Positions 1 through 8,700 of a stretch of 64,000 nt of DNA are shown here, piece after piece. The notes beneath the pieces were generated by a model. The model saw only the letters and a list, made by a program, of their open reading frames with translations. It made no database searches and was not told the origin of the DNA. The stretch's first letter is position 1; every line of letters starts with the position of its first letter. This stretch comes from Armatimonadota bacterium (GTDB lineage: Bacteria; Sysuimicrobiota; Sysuimicrobiia; Sysuimicrobiales; Humicultoraceae): contig VGFA01000002.1 in the NCBI GenBank assembly GCA_016869025.1, forward strand, positions 62,001 through 126,000, given 5' to 3'. A program made the position numbers and the translations under genes.

Positions 1-788
1 CCTCGGTCCGCGGCGGCGCGCCGGAGGGCAGCGGCCTCAGGTCCGCCGCCCACCACCAGCAGGCGGGCCGGCGTCCCCTGGGCGGCCATGGCAAAGGCCG
101 CCAGCAGCACGTCGAAGCGCTTCTCTCGCGCCAGGCGACCGACCGTGATGACCAGGGGCACGCCCGCAGGGATCCCGAGCCGGGGCCTGACCCAGAGAGG
201 GTTTAGGCGATCGAACCGGTCCAGGTCGAACCCCGCGGTCGCGAGTACCTCGACCCGAGCGGATACCCCGCGCGCCAACAGCCAGTTCCGCACCGCATGG
301 GAGGGCGCGACAACTAGCGAGCAGCGGTTGCAGTATCTTATCGTGTACCGCGTGACCACCTCACGGGAGAACCGTTGGGACACGATCGGGACGTAGTGCA
401 CGTACTCCGAGTACATCGTGTGATGCGTGAAGACCAGCGGCAACCCAAGGCGGCGGGCCGCGAACAGGGCGGCGGTCCCCATGAGGAACGGCGAGTGGGT
501 GTGGATCACGGAGAGACGCCGTGCGCGCAGACCGGCCGTGAAGCGCCGGGCCACCGGGATGGCCAGCGGGAAGTCAGGGATCCCGGGCGCGCGAACCGAA
601 GGAAACCGAACCACGTCGGGGTCGGCGTCCCTGTAGCCCGGATACGCGGGCGCGAAGATCGAGGCCTGATGTCCCTGGCGCCGGAGCTCCGTCACCAGGG
701 CCTCGATGGAGCGCACGACACCGCTGATCCGCGGGAGGTAAGAATCGGAGAACACCCCCACGCGCACGGCGTCGCCCCCGCAGGGCAT
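1..788 (-). CDS. Glycosyltransferase family 4, N-terminal part (runs off the window)
   Basis: The open frame reads from an ATG at 788 to the window edge, so the C-terminal part is missing. It starts with a GT-B Rossmann-like segment (VGVFSDSYLPRISGVVRSI, a typical GT4 start with the glycine-rich acceptor loop), continues with HTHSPFLMG and FTHHTMYSEYVHYVP, and reaches the second domain start (ITVGRLAREKRFDVLLAAF, then VVGGGPE). This arrangement resembles the glycolipid and phosphatidylinositol/diacylglycerol GT4 enzymes of Gram-positive bacteria, but the donor-binding E-x7-E motif lies outside the window, so the sugar and acceptor cannot be stated. A GGAGGTGG element lies about 12 bases before the chosen ATG; an in-frame GTG at 767 is an alternative. 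It is separated from tRNA-Pro by about 180 bases in which I see nothing. Confidence 0.85.
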   Translation of the reverse strand, partial: MPCGGDAVRVGVFSDSYLPRISGVVRSIEALVTELRRQGHQASIFAPAYPGYRDADPDVVRFPSVRAPGIPDFPLAIPVARRFTAGLRARRLSVIHTHSPFLMGTAALFAARRLGLPLVFTHHTMYSEYVHYVPIVSQRFSREVVTRYTIRYCNRCSLVVAPSHAVRNWLLARGVSARVEVLATAGFDLDRFDRLNPLWVRPRLGIPAGVPLVITVGRLAREKRFDVLLAAFAMAAQGTPARLLVVGGGPEAAALRRAAADR

Positions 789-967
789 CCGCTTGATGTT
801 CCACCTCCGCTCGCCACGAGAACGTCGGACGCCCGGGCCGGCCAATACACCTATCGTTCGCGACGTCACACCGTTCTCCTTCGGTCCGATCCGCCTGCCC
901 GCGGCACCGTCAACGCGACGGGGCAGCGCTCGTGCGCCGCCCCGCGCATCCACGTTCCTAGGTTGTC

Positions 968-1045
968 TGGTCGGGGAGGGGGGATTTGAACCCCCGGCCT
1001 CAGCGTCCCGAACGCTGCGCGCTAACCAAGCTGCGCCACTCCCCG
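968..1045 (-). tRNA. tRNA-Pro (anticodon CGG)
   Basis: The reverse complement folds into a complete cloverleaf. The acceptor stem CGGGGAG pairs with CTCCCCG, with the C1-G72 pair usual for bacterial proline tRNA. The D-arm contains AGCTTGGTTAGCGC, the anticodon loop is TTCGGGA on a CAGCG/CGCTG stem, and the T-arm is GGGGG-TTCAAAT-CCCCC. The discriminator is A and the 3' CCA is encoded in the DNA (968-970). Anticodon CGG reads CCG, a codon expected to be frequent in this GC-rich genome. It lies just downstream of the S1 gene on the same strand. Confidence 0.96.
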
Positions 1046-1087
1046 CTGCGCTCCATTGTAGTGGCGGGAGCGCCGACGGGCAAGTCA

Positions 1088-2374
1088 TCACTCCTTCTGC
1101 TCGGACTCCTCCGCGGACTCATCCGGACCGGATTCCTCGACCGCGGGTGCTTCGGGCTCTGCCTGCTCCGCCCTGGCTTCCGCCGCCTGTCGGAGCAGGG
1201 CGCCCATGGCGTCACCAACCGCGTCGCCGATGGTGATCCGCCCTTCGTCTTCCTGCGTCCGCATGTAGTCCTTGACGCGCTTGCGCTCGGCCTCTCTGGC
1301 CAGACGCCGAAGACTGAGCAGCATCCTGCGCTCCTCGGGCCTGATCTCGGTGATCATGGCCTCGATCACCTGGCCGACCTCAACCACATCCTCCACCTTG
1401 CCGACGCGTCGCTCCGCCAGCTCCGCGATCGGGAGGAACGCATCGAGGTCGCGGAGACGCACGAACGCCCCGGACGGCACGATGCGCACGACCTTGCCCT
1501 TGGCGACCTCGCCCGCGCGATGCCGCTCGGACACCTCGGCCCAGGGATCGTCCAGGATCTGCTTGAGCCCCAGGGAGATCTTTCCGCTCTCCCGGTCCAC
1601 CCGCAGCACCTGCACGCGCAGGTGCTGGTTCCGACGGACCACCTCGGAGGGATGCCGGATGTAGGTCCAGGCCATCTCGCTGATCGGCAGCAGGCCGTCC
1701 ACGCCGCCGAGGTCCACGAACGCGCCGAAGTCGGTGATGCGCTTCACCGTGCCCTCGACGATTGCCCCTTCGACCAGACTGCCCAGGACCTCCTCGCGCT
1801 TGGACCTGCGGTCTTCCTCCACAGCCATCCGGTGAGACAGGATGACCCGGCCCTTGCCGCGGTCCACCTCGATCACTCGAAGAGGGATGGACTGGCCCAC
1901 GAACCACTCAAAGCGCCGGCCCTTTGCCTGGGTAAGGTCCACGTGCGAGCCGGGTACGAACCCGCGCACGCCCAGATCCACCACGAGTCCACCCTTGACC
2001 TTGTCAACGACCATCGCGTGGAGGATCGCGCCCGATTCCTTCATCTGGGCGATCCGATCCCAGGTGTGAATGAAGTCGGCCCGCTTCTTGCTGAGGATGA
2101 TGTTGCCTTCCTCGCCCTCCACCCGCATCACCATGACGTTGATCTGATCGCCCACCGATACCGCGTCCACTTCTTCCCCGCGACGGGTCATCTCTTTTGG
2201 CGGAATCAGCCCTTCGGACTTCGCACCCACGTCCACAAGAATGCCCTCGGTATCAATGCGCACGACCGTCCCCTTGACGATCTGCCGCTCCCGGAGTCTT
2301 GGTACGGCGTCTCCCAGGTCCAACGCTTCGCTCCCAGGAGTCTGATCGCCGTACACCATGATCTCTTCGCTCAT
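1088..2374 (-). CDS. rpsA: S1 RNA-binding protein (ribosomal protein S1 family, four S1 domains)
   Basis: About 428 residues with four consecutive S1/OB-fold domains starting near residues 30, 115, 200 and 285. Each begins with the VKGTVVRI / VEGTVKRITDFGAFVDLGG type of strand; the third domain carries the best conserved version, including DGLLPISEM. An acidic, glutamate-rich tail follows. Proteins of this size with four domains are the usual S1 form in Bacillota and Actinobacteria, shorter than the six-domain proteobacterial S1; they bind mRNA and may aid translation initiation. Some Bacillota homologues (YpfD) are not essential ribosomal proteins, so a general RNA-binding role is possible. 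I chose the ATG at 2374, about ten bases after GAGAGGG, over the GTG at 2383. It is the last protein gene of the leftward run before tRNA-Pro. Confidence 0.9.
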   Translation of the reverse strand: MSEEIMVYGDQTPGSEALDLGDAVPRLRERQIVKGTVVRIDTEGILVDVGAKSEGLIPPKEMTRRGEEVDAVSVGDQINVMVMRVEGEEGNIILSKKRADFIHTWDRIAQMKESGAILHAMVVDKVKGGLVVDLGVRGFVPGSHVDLTQAKGRRFEWFVGQSIPLRVIEVDRGKGRVILSHRMAVEEDRRSKREEVLGSLVEGAIVEGTVKRITDFGAFVDLGGVDGLLPISEMAWTYIRHPSEVVRRNQHLRVQVLRVDRESGKISLGLKQILDDPWAEVSERHRAGEVAKGKVVRIVPSGAFVRLRDLDAFLPIAELAERRVGKVEDVVEVGQVIEAMITEIRPEERRMLLSLRRLAREAERKRVKDYMRTQEDEGRITIGDAVGDAMGALLRQAAEARAEQAEPEAPAVEESGPDESAEESEQKE

Positions 2375-2471
2375 GCCTGCCACGCCCTCTCACGCGAACT
2401 CCAGCCCGGGCCATTGATTCGTCCGGGCGTACCGTGCGATCTTCGCCGCGACAGCGGGGTTTCCTCCCACT

Positions 2472-3512
2472 CTATATCCGCCAGTAGTTCAGCAACTGGC
2501 GCCGCGCAGCCCTCAGCCGCGGGCGGATCGCCGCGGACGGGGCTTCTGGCGGCGGCTCCTCGTCTGGGATGCCCCAGGCCGCGCGACCGACCAGCGCCTC
2601 CAGCGTCGCCACGCAGGAAGCCCCCAGCGCCGCCAGATCGTAGCCGCCCTCCAGCGTAACGAGCAGTGGCGCCCCGGACGCGCTGGCTGCTTCATCGAGC
2701 AGCCGTGCCAGCCGGCCGAACCCCCGGGCGGTCACGACCATGCCTCCCAGCGGATCGGCGAAGTGGGCATCGTACCCTGCCGAGACAACCAGGAAGTCCG
2801 GGTTGTAGACCGAGCCGAGCGGCAGCACAACCTCTGTGAAGGCCTCCTCGTATCCGCCGTCTCCTGTATCGGCCGGAAGCGGCAGGTTCACGGTGAACCC
2901 CTCTCCAAGATCCTCGCCGACGTCGCCCAGAGCACCGGTACCTGGGTACCAGTATTCCTGGTGCAGAGAGACGAAGAGCACGCCTGGATCGCGCCAGAAG
3001 ACGGCCTGCGTTCCGTTGCCGTGGTGGACGTCCCAGTCAACGATCATGACGCGCTTCCGGCCCAATCGGCGCGCCGCGGCCGCGGCCACCGCAGCGTTGT
3101 TGAACAGGCAGAACCCCATCCCCTGCTCCGGCAGGGCATGGTGACCAGGAGGACGGACCGCAAGGAAGGCGCGGGCGGCCCCTCCGGCGCACAGCACCTC
3201 TGCCGCATGCGCCGCGGCGCCGGCCGCATGGGCGGCGGCGACCGCCGAGTCCGCGCTGACGCGGGTATCCTGATCCAGCCACCCGCCCCCGCGTTGCGCC
3301 ATTGCCTCCAACCCGTCAACGTACGCGGCCGAGTGAACCGAGAGCAGGAGATCCCTCTCAACCGGCGGGAACTCGGAGGTCTCCACCAGATCGGCCAGCC
3401 CGCTCTCTCCGATCGCCCGCTGGATCGCCGGGAGGCGCTCCGGTCGCTCGGGGTGTCCTGCGCCGGTAAGGTGCCGGGCACACGCGGGATGGGTGAGGTG
3501 GAGCACGCTCAC
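2472..3512 (-). CDS. Histone deacetylase family (class II HDAC/AcuC-like) deacetylase
   Basis: A 346-residue zinc-dependent amidohydrolase of the arginase/deacetylase fold. Visible motifs are HPERPERL (residues 20-27), RPPGHHA with the catalytic His pair at 124-125, DWDVHHGNGTQ with the metal ligands Asp161 and His163, GYDAH with the third ligand Asp248, and LEGGYD with the transition-state tyrosine near 291. Relatives remove acetyl groups from proteins, polyamines or small amides; the substrate here cannot be read from sequence. The start overlaps the stop of rpe by four bases, so it is the distal gene of the rlmN-pknB-rpe unit. That position next to a Ser/Thr kinase hints at a regulatory deacetylase but does not prove it. 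Confidence 0.92.
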   Translation of the reverse strand: MSVLHLTHPACARHLTGAGHPERPERLPAIQRAIGESGLADLVETSEFPPVERDLLLSVHSAAYVDGLEAMAQRGGGWLDQDTRVSADSAVAAAHAAGAAAHAAEVLCAGGAARAFLAVRPPGHHALPEQGMGFCLFNNAAVAAAAARRLGRKRVMIVDWDVHHGNGTQAVFWRDPGVLFVSLHQEYWYPGTGALGDVGEDLGEGFTVNLPLPADTGDGGYEEAFTEVVLPLGSVYNPDFLVVSAGYDAHFADPLGGMVVTARGFGRLARLLDEAASASGAPLLVTLEGGYDLAALGASCVATLEALVGRAAWGIPDEEPPPEAPSAAIRPRLRAARRQLLNYWRI

Positions 3513-4195
3513 GGTCGGGCGGCTGCCCGCAGGGCGGAGATGGCCGACTCGATCCCCACAGGGGCGCTGAAGATCGCGGAAGCGGCGATAAGAACGTCCG
3601 CGCCGGCGGCAACGGCAAGGCCTGCGGTCTGCGGCGATATGCCCCCGTCTATGCCCACCCAGCCGGACCAGCCGGCCAGAAGCGCTCTCAGGCGCCCGAT
3701 CTTGGGCAGGACGCCCGGCAGGAAGGCCTGCCCGGCGTAGCCCGGGTTGACGCTCATGACGACCACGAAATCCAGGACGTCCCCCAGCTCGGCGCAGGCC
3801 TCCGGGGGCGTGCCAGGGTTGAGGGCGATCCCGGCCTGGACGCCGAGGGCCCGGATCTGGGACAGCACGCGGTGTGGGTGCGCGGTCGCCTCAGGATGCA
3901 CGGCCAGGCAGGAGGCGCCGGCGAGGGCGAACGCCTCCAGGTGGCGCTCGGGCCGGCAGATCATCAGGTGGACGTCCAGCGGCAGGGTGGTGGCGCGGCG
4001 CAGCGCCTCAACGATCACGGGGCCCATGGTTATGGGCGGGACGAAGCATCCGTCCATGACGTCCACGTGGATCATGTCGGCGCCGCCCCGCTCGGCAGCG
4101 GCCACGGCCTCCGCGAGGTGGACCAGGTCGGCGCTAAGTATGCTCGCCGCGATTCGCACATGCGCCTGGTAGGCCGACGGCCGGGGGGCGGTCAC
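3509..4195 (-). CDS. rpe: Ribulose-phosphate 3-epimerase
   Basis: 228 residues, the usual length for Rpe, a metal-dependent TIM barrel that interconverts ribulose 5-phosphate and xylulose 5-phosphate in the pentose phosphate pathway. Diagnostic segments are IAASILSADLVHLAEAV at the start, HVDVMDGCFVPPITMGP, PLDVHLMICRPERHLEAF, VVMSVNPGYAGQAF and VGIDGGISPQTAGLAVAAGADVLIAASAIF, giving both metal-binding Asp/His pairs and the phosphate loop. The gene overlaps the PASTA kinase upstream and the deacetylase downstream by four bases each. In Bacillus subtilis rpe also follows prkC, but with rsgA between them; rsgA is absent here. Confidence 0.97.
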   Translation of the reverse strand: MTAPRPSAYQAHVRIAASILSADLVHLAEAVAAAERGGADMIHVDVMDGCFVPPITMGPVIVEALRRATTLPLDVHLMICRPERHLEAFALAGASCLAVHPEATAHPHRVLSQIRALGVQAGIALNPGTPPEACAELGDVLDFVVVMSVNPGYAGQAFLPGVLPKIGRLRALLAGWSGWVGIDGGISPQTAGLAVAAGADVLIAASAIFSAPVGIESAISALRAAARP

Positions 4196-6219
4196 GGCCG
4201 GATCTCCTGGACCAGACGGCCGTCCACGTAGACCTGGATGATCGTGTACCCCTGGCTGCGCACGGTCTGATCAACCCGGTCCCCAGGCGAATGTGGGGCC
4301 TGATAGGCGGTGCGCACGCCGGTCTCGTCAATGACCACGATCCTGACCTCCTGCAATCCGCCTTCCGGGACGATGACCTGCACTCGTGTGCGCCGTACCA
4401 GGCCCGGCGAAACCGCGGGCGAGGGCTGCGGCGACGGCAGGACGCGGGGGCCTGGTGCCGGTGTTGGCGCTGGTGGAACGCGTTGTCCGGGCGTCGGCAC
4501 AGGCGTGGGCAGAGCGCGGGGTGCCTGCGTCGGAGGCCGCTGGGGTTCCACGATCTGAGGCTCGGCGGTGATGACCGGAGCCCGCGGAGGCGCGCTCTCC
4601 TCTCCGGGCCGGGCACTGACGGTTAGTATGATCTGGACCGCCCCCGGGCGCAGGGGCGTCGCGGCCGGCGGCGACTGCTCGAGTACCGTTCCCGGTTCGG
4701 CTGCCGTGGTCGCCAGCGTGCGGAGATGCGTGATCACCAGGCCCCGCTCCTCCAGGAGCAGCCTGGCATCTGCCAGCGCACGGCCCACGAGCGACGGCAT
4801 CTCCACCTGTGGAGGACCGCGACTGATAACCAACAACACCGGCGTGTCCAGGGGCACGCGTGAGCCCGCCGGCGGATCCTGCCTGATTACCGTGCCTGCC
4901 TTCGCGATCTCGTCGTGCGCCTCCTGAAGCGTCCCGGCCTGAAGACCCGCCCCTTCCAGTGCAAGTTGCGCCTCCTGAAGCGTCCGCCGCACCAGGTCGG
5001 GCACCGTGACAAGCTGTGCTCCCAGGCTGAGCACCACGCCGATGCGCCGTCCCCGCTTGACGCGCTTGCCGGGTGGCTGGTCCTGCGAGAGGACGATGTC
5101 CTGCGAGACGGTTGGGCTGTAAGCCCGCTCTGTGACCGCGATCGTCAGGCCCGCCTGCTGCGAGATCAGCTCGGCCTGGGGCAGCGTCCGCCCCACCAGG
5201 TCCGGCATCTCGACCTCGGGGACGTTGAGGTAGCCGTTCACCGCCTGCCAGCCGGCCCATGCGCCCAGAGAGACGATGACCAACACGGCGGCGGCGATCC
5301 GGAGCGCGGCGCCTCCCGGTCGAGTCGGCGCCACTTCGCCGGGGAGCGCGAACCGGCGGGTGGTGCCCTCGTCGGTCGCGGCCGTCTCTCTCCACAACTC
5401 GGTTTTTCCCTCCAGGTCGCCTGCCATCTCGCGGGCCGAGCCGTAGCGGTCCTGGCTTGACTTGGCCATGGCCTTGAGGATGATCCCCTCGAGCCGCAAC
5501 GGAATGCTGGGCTCGATCGCACGGGGAGCGGGAGGCGGTTCATGCAGGTGCTTGAGCGCTATAGCGATCGGGCTGTCACCGGCAAACGGCAGCCTGCCCG
5601 TCAGCATCTCGAAGAGCACCACGCCCAGCGCGTAGATGTCTGACCCGCGGCCGACGGCGGCGCCGCGCGCCTGCTCGGGCGAGAGGTAGTGAACGGTCCC
5701 TATCACCGTACCGGGCTGCGTGATCGTGCTGGTGGCCAGGGCCCGGGCGATCCCGAAATCGGCCACCTTCACGCTGCCGTCGGGAGCCAGGAGTATGTTC
5801 TGAGGCTTCACGTCGCGGTGGATGATTCCCTGGCGGTGGGCGTAGTCCAGCGCCTCGCAGACCAGCAGGGCTATGCGCTCCGCATCGGCCGGCTCGAGGC
5901 GGCCGACCCGTCGGAGGTAGGCCTTCAGGTCCGGGCCGTCCACGTACTCCATAGCGATGAAGTACGTGTCGCCGTCCTGCCCGCTCTCTAGAACGCGAAC
6001 TATGTTCGGGTGAGCCAGGGCTTCCGCTGCGCGGGCCTCGCGGGCGAATCGCTCGATGAACTCGTGGTCGGCGGCGTACTCCCCACGCAGGATCTTGAGC
6101 GCCACAACCGCGCCGTCGTCCAGCCGGCGCGCGCGGCAGACCGTGGACATCCCGCCCTCGGCGATGCGCTCGGCCACCTCGTACCGTCCGGCGATGACGG
6201 CGCCGTGGTTTGCGCTCAT
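4192..6219 (-). CDS. pknB: PASTA-domain Ser/Thr protein kinase (PrkC/PknB/Stk1 type)
   Basis: 675 residues. The kinase domain spans about 12-272 with glycine loop IAEGGMSTV, ATP lysine Lys42, catalytic HRDVKPQN (Asp136), DFG at 154-156 and LSPEQARG. One membrane helix follows near 305-325. Three PASTA repeats lie outside the cell from about 336 to 535, each starting with a (V)xMPDLVG or VPDLV strand. A Pro-rich linker and a further 65-residue beta-rich C-terminal domain complete the protein. Family members bind muropeptides or lipid II and phosphorylate division, wall and translation factors. The start is the ATG at 6219, overlapping the rlmN stop by four bases; no SD is needed beyond coupling. 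The partner phosphatase PrpC, usually between rlmN and the kinase, is missing. Confidence 0.96.
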   Translation of the reverse strand: MSANHGAVIAGRYEVAERIAEGGMSTVCRARRLDDGAVVALKILRGEYAADHEFIERFAREARAAEALAHPNIVRVLESGQDGDTYFIAMEYVDGPDLKAYLRRVGRLEPADAERIALLVCEALDYAHRQGIIHRDVKPQNILLAPDGSVKVADFGIARALATSTITQPGTVIGTVHYLSPEQARGAAVGRGSDIYALGVVLFEMLTGRLPFAGDSPIAIALKHLHEPPPAPRAIEPSIPLRLEGIILKAMAKSSQDRYGSAREMAGDLEGKTELWRETAATDEGTTRRFALPGEVAPTRPGGAALRIAAAVLVIVSLGAWAGWQAVNGYLNVPEVEMPDLVGRTLPQAELISQQAGLTIAVTERAYSPTVSQDIVLSQDQPPGKRVKRGRRIGVVLSLGAQLVTVPDLVRRTLQEAQLALEGAGLQAGTLQEAHDEIAKAGTVIRQDPPAGSRVPLDTPVLLVISRGPPQVEMPSLVGRALADARLLLEERGLVITHLRTLATTAAEPGTVLEQSPPAATPLRPGAVQIILTVSARPGEESAPPRAPVITAEPQIVEPQRPPTQAPRALPTPVPTPGQRVPPAPTPAPGPRVLPSPQPSPAVSPGLVRRTRVQVIVPEGGLQEVRIVVIDETGVRTAYQAPHSPGDRVDQTVRSQGYTIIQVYVDGRLVQEIRP

Positions 6220-7262
6220 GCCGGAACCCCCGCGGCCCGGGTTTGGTGGAGCTGCCCGCAGGCGGCCTGGATGTCCACGCCGCGGTCCAGGCGAACCGTG
6301 GCGGACGCTCCGCCCCGGCGCACCAACGCCGCGAAGCGGTGCACCGCGTGGGCCGGTGGCCGCGCGTATTGCAGCCCGTAGACCGGGTTCCAGGGAATCA
6401 CGTTCACGTGCGCGCCACTCCCCGACAGCAACGCCGCCAGGCGGCTTGCATGGTCGTCGTGATCGTTGACGCCGTGCATGAGCACGTACTCGAAGGTAAC
6501 CCTGCGACCCGTGGTGGCCGCGTAGTCGCGCGTGGCCGCCATCAGCTCGACAAGCGGCCACCGCCGGTTGACCGGCACGAGCTGCGACCGCAGGTCGTCG
6601 GAGGGCGCGTGGAGCGACACGGCTAGGGTGAGCTGCAGCCGCTCCTCTGCCAGGCGACGGATCTGCGGCACCAATCCGACCGTCGAGATGGTCATGTGAC
6701 GCATCCCGATGTGCGGCCCGTACTCCTCGTTCAGGAGGCGCACCGCGCGCAGCGTCGCATCGTAGTTTGCCAGTGGTTCGCCCATGCCCATGAACACGAC
6801 GTGGGTGATGCGATCGTCGGTCTCGCCGCTGATCAGCAGGACCTGGTCCACTATCTCCCCGGTGGTGAGGTTCCGCACCAACCCGGCCATGCCCGTGGCA
6901 CAGAAGGTACACCCCATGCCGCACCCCACCTGCGTCGAAACACAGACCGAACGACGGCCGTCGTCGTAGCCCATCAGCACCGTCTCGATCGCCCGGCTAT
7001 CGGGTAGATCAAGCAGGAACTTGGTGGTGAGACCGTCCGGGGAGTCCGAACGCGCGGCCACGCGCAGACGCGTCAGGGTTGCCCCCTCCCCCAACCGCTG
7101 GCGCAGCGCTTGGGGCAGGTCGGTCATCTCGTTGAAGTGGGCCGCGCGTCGCTGGTAGATCCAGCGTGCGATCTGGAGGGCGCGGTAGCGTGGCTCACCC
7201 ATCGGCGCGAGCGCGCCCTCTATCTCCTTCAGTGTGCAGCCCACGAGTTCGATCGGCACCAC
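6216..7262 (-). CDS. rlmN: 23S rRNA (adenine-2503-C2)-methyltransferase, radical SAM
   Basis: 348 residues. RlmN uses a radical SAM mechanism to methylate C2 of A2503 in 23S rRNA and A37 of some tRNAs. The 4Fe-4S motif CxxxCxxC is at Cys114, Cys118 and Cys121 (STQVGCGMGCTFCATG), followed by GMGEPLANYD and TISTVGLVP. The C-terminal AACGQL supplies the cysteine that forms the transient methylene-cysteine adduct. The first of two adjacent GTG codons (7262) is taken as start, following GGTGGA. It heads a coupled rlmN-pknB-rpe-deacetylase unit and has its own candidate promoter with a hairpin in the short leader. Confidence 0.97.
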   Translation of the reverse strand: MVPIELVGCTLKEIEGALAPMGEPRYRALQIARWIYQRRAAHFNEMTDLPQALRQRLGEGATLTRLRVAARSDSPDGLTTKFLLDLPDSRAIETVLMGYDDGRRSVCVSTQVGCGMGCTFCATGMAGLVRNLTTGEIVDQVLLISGETDDRITHVVFMGMGEPLANYDATLRAVRLLNEEYGPHIGMRHMTISTVGLVPQIRRLAEERLQLTLAVSLHAPSDDLRSQLVPVNRRWPLVELMAATRDYAATTGRRVTFEYVLMHGVNDHDDHASRLAALLSGSGAHVNVIPWNPVYGLQYARPPAHAVHRFAALVRRGGASATVRLDRGVDIQAACGQLHQTRAAGVPA

Positions 7263-7271
7263 CGTTCCACC

Positions 7272-7302
7272 GGCCGCCGCAACCGGCGGCCTCCTGATTA
7301 TA
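7272..7302 (-). promoter_or_regulatory. Candidate promoter -10 and 5' leader hairpin of the rlmN operon
   Basis: On the minus strand a perfect TATAAT lies at 7297-7302, with only a weak -35 match upstream. It is followed by a perfect eight-base-pair GC stem (GGCCGCCG / CGGCGGCC, loop of four bases, 7272-7291) that ends about ten bases before the rlmN start. If the -10 box is used, the transcript would begin almost at the hairpin. The hairpin has no U-run, so it does not look like a terminator; it could stabilise the 5' end or hinder ribosome access. Confidence 0.45.
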
Positions 7303-7323
7303 GCGTCCTCCTGCCTGTCGCGT

Positions 7324-8700
7324 TCATCGCCGCCGCAGCCGGGCTATGTAGAAGCCATCGGTGCCGTGCAGGTGGGGCAGGAGATGGACCTCCCCTGCCT
7401 CCACGCCGTCTACAAGGCAACCGCCTGCCGACCGGGGAAAGGTGCCGGCGAACGGGGCAAACCCAAACGACGGGTGCTCTGAGAGGAATCCCCTGACCAC
7501 GTCTGGGCCTTCCTCCGGCTCGTTGCTGCACACGCTGTACACGAGCGTGCCGCCGGGCCGGACCGCACCGGATACCCCGCGCAGGATTGCCTGCTGCACC
7601 TCGGCGCATCGGGCCGGCGACCGCTCATCAAGGCGCCACTTGATCTCTGGGCGGCGCCGGACGGTGCCCAACCCTGAGCAGGGCGCGTCCACCAGCACGG
7701 CGTCTGCCGCTTCGAGCCACCGCACTCCAATCTCATGCGCATCCAGGTTGTGAACCTCGACGCAGGTCGCGCCGAAAGCGGCCGCCCGTCGCGCCAGCGC
7801 CCGGGCCTTGCCCGGATGAACGTCCACGGCCAGCACGCGGCCGCGATTCGCCATCAGGGCCGCCAGGTGCAGCGACTTGCCACCGGGCGCGGCGCACGCG
7901 TCAATGACCGTGGAGCCGGACACCGCCACATCTGCGAGGGCATGGACCACGAGCATGGCACCCTCGTCCTGCGGGGCACACAACCCCTGGTCGTACAGCG
8001 GCAGGCGGCCGACGAGCGAACCATGGACGCGCATCGCCTCGGGCACGATCCCGGGGCCGGCATCCAGGCCCGCCGCACGGAGCAGACCCAACAGATCGTC
8101 CCGCGTTGTCCGCAGGGTGTTCACCCGGAGGGTCGCCGGCACCGGGCGCGCGTTGGCCGCCAGCAGCGCCTGCGCCTCTTCCATCCCCCACCGGGCCACC
8201 CAGCGGCTCACCAGCCAGCCGGGATGCGAGTGCACCACGGAGAGGTGCCCTACCGGGTCCGATCCGGCGTCCGGGGGTGGTGCCGGGCCTTCGGCGGCGA
8301 GGCGGCGCAGCACCGCGTTCACCAGCCCCGCGGTCCCGGCGTGTCCATGCCTGCGGGCCAGTGCCACGGCCTCGGACACGGCGGCAGGCGCGGGCACGCG
8401 ATCGAGCTCCATGACCTCGAAGGCGCCCATGCGCAGGGCCGTCCGAATCGCGGCCGGCAGCGTGTCCAGGGGTCGCGCCAGCAAGGCGGCCAGCGCGTGA
8501 TCGAGCCGCGTGCGGTGGCGCAGTACCCCCAGCACGATCGTCGTGGTCAGCGCCCGATCGGCATCGGACAATGACGAGCGGGCCAGGGTCCGAAAGAGCA
8601 GGGCGCCGACAAATGCTTCGGCCGCCTCCGCGCGGTACAGCACGGCGAAGGCGGCCTCGCGCGCGGGCGTCGCCGCCGGGACTGCCGGCCTACTCGTCAC
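7324..8700 (-). CDS. rsmB: 16S rRNA (cytosine-967-C5)-methyltransferase
   Basis: 458 residues. The N-terminal third (to about 150) is a NusB-like RNA-binding domain (REAAFAVLYRAEAAEAF, RALTTTIVLGVLRHR). The C-terminal Rossmann domain carries the SAM loop DACAAPGGKSLHLAALM, DAPCSGLGTVRRRPEIKW with the first cysteine, and VYSVCSNEPEEG with the catalytic cysteine. It methylates C967 of 16S rRNA. The gene lies in the standard fmt-rsmB-rlmN order, except that a zinc peptidase gene is inserted before it; its start overlaps the stop of that gene by about 11 bases. The start ATG (8700) gives the normal family length. Confidence 0.95.
   Translation of the reverse strand: MTSRPAVPAATPAREAAFAVLYRAEAAEAFVGALLFRTLARSSLSDADRALTTTIVLGVLRHRTRLDHALAALLARPLDTLPAAIRTALRMGAFEVMELDRVPAPAAVSEAVALARRHGHAGTAGLVNAVLRRLAAEGPAPPPDAGSDPVGHLSVVHSHPGWLVSRWVARWGMEEAQALLAANARPVPATLRVNTLRTTRDDLLGLLRAAGLDAGPGIVPEAMRVHGSLVGRLPLYDQGLCAPQDEGAMLVVHALADVAVSGSTVIDACAAPGGKSLHLAALMANRGRVLAVDVHPGKARALARRAAAFGATCVEVHNLDAHEIGVRWLEAADAVLVDAPCSGLGTVRRRPEIKWRLDERSPARCAEVQQAILRGVSGAVRPGGTLVYSVCSNEPEEGPDVVRGFLSEHPSFGFAPFAGTFPRSAGGCLVDGVEAGEVHLLPHLHGTDGFYIARLRRR

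Noticed and set aside
986-2659. A 557-codon plus-strand open frame opposite the S1 gene
   Set aside because: It is antisense to a gene with four clear S1 domains, its product is His/Leu/Asp-rich without motifs, and such mirror frames are common where third codon positions are G or C.
6220-6924. N-terminal extension of the PASTA kinase inside rlmN
   Set aside because: The extension is low-complexity antisense-like sequence in another frame of rlmN; the kinase domain begins 12 residues after the ATG at 6219, which forms the usual four-base overlap.
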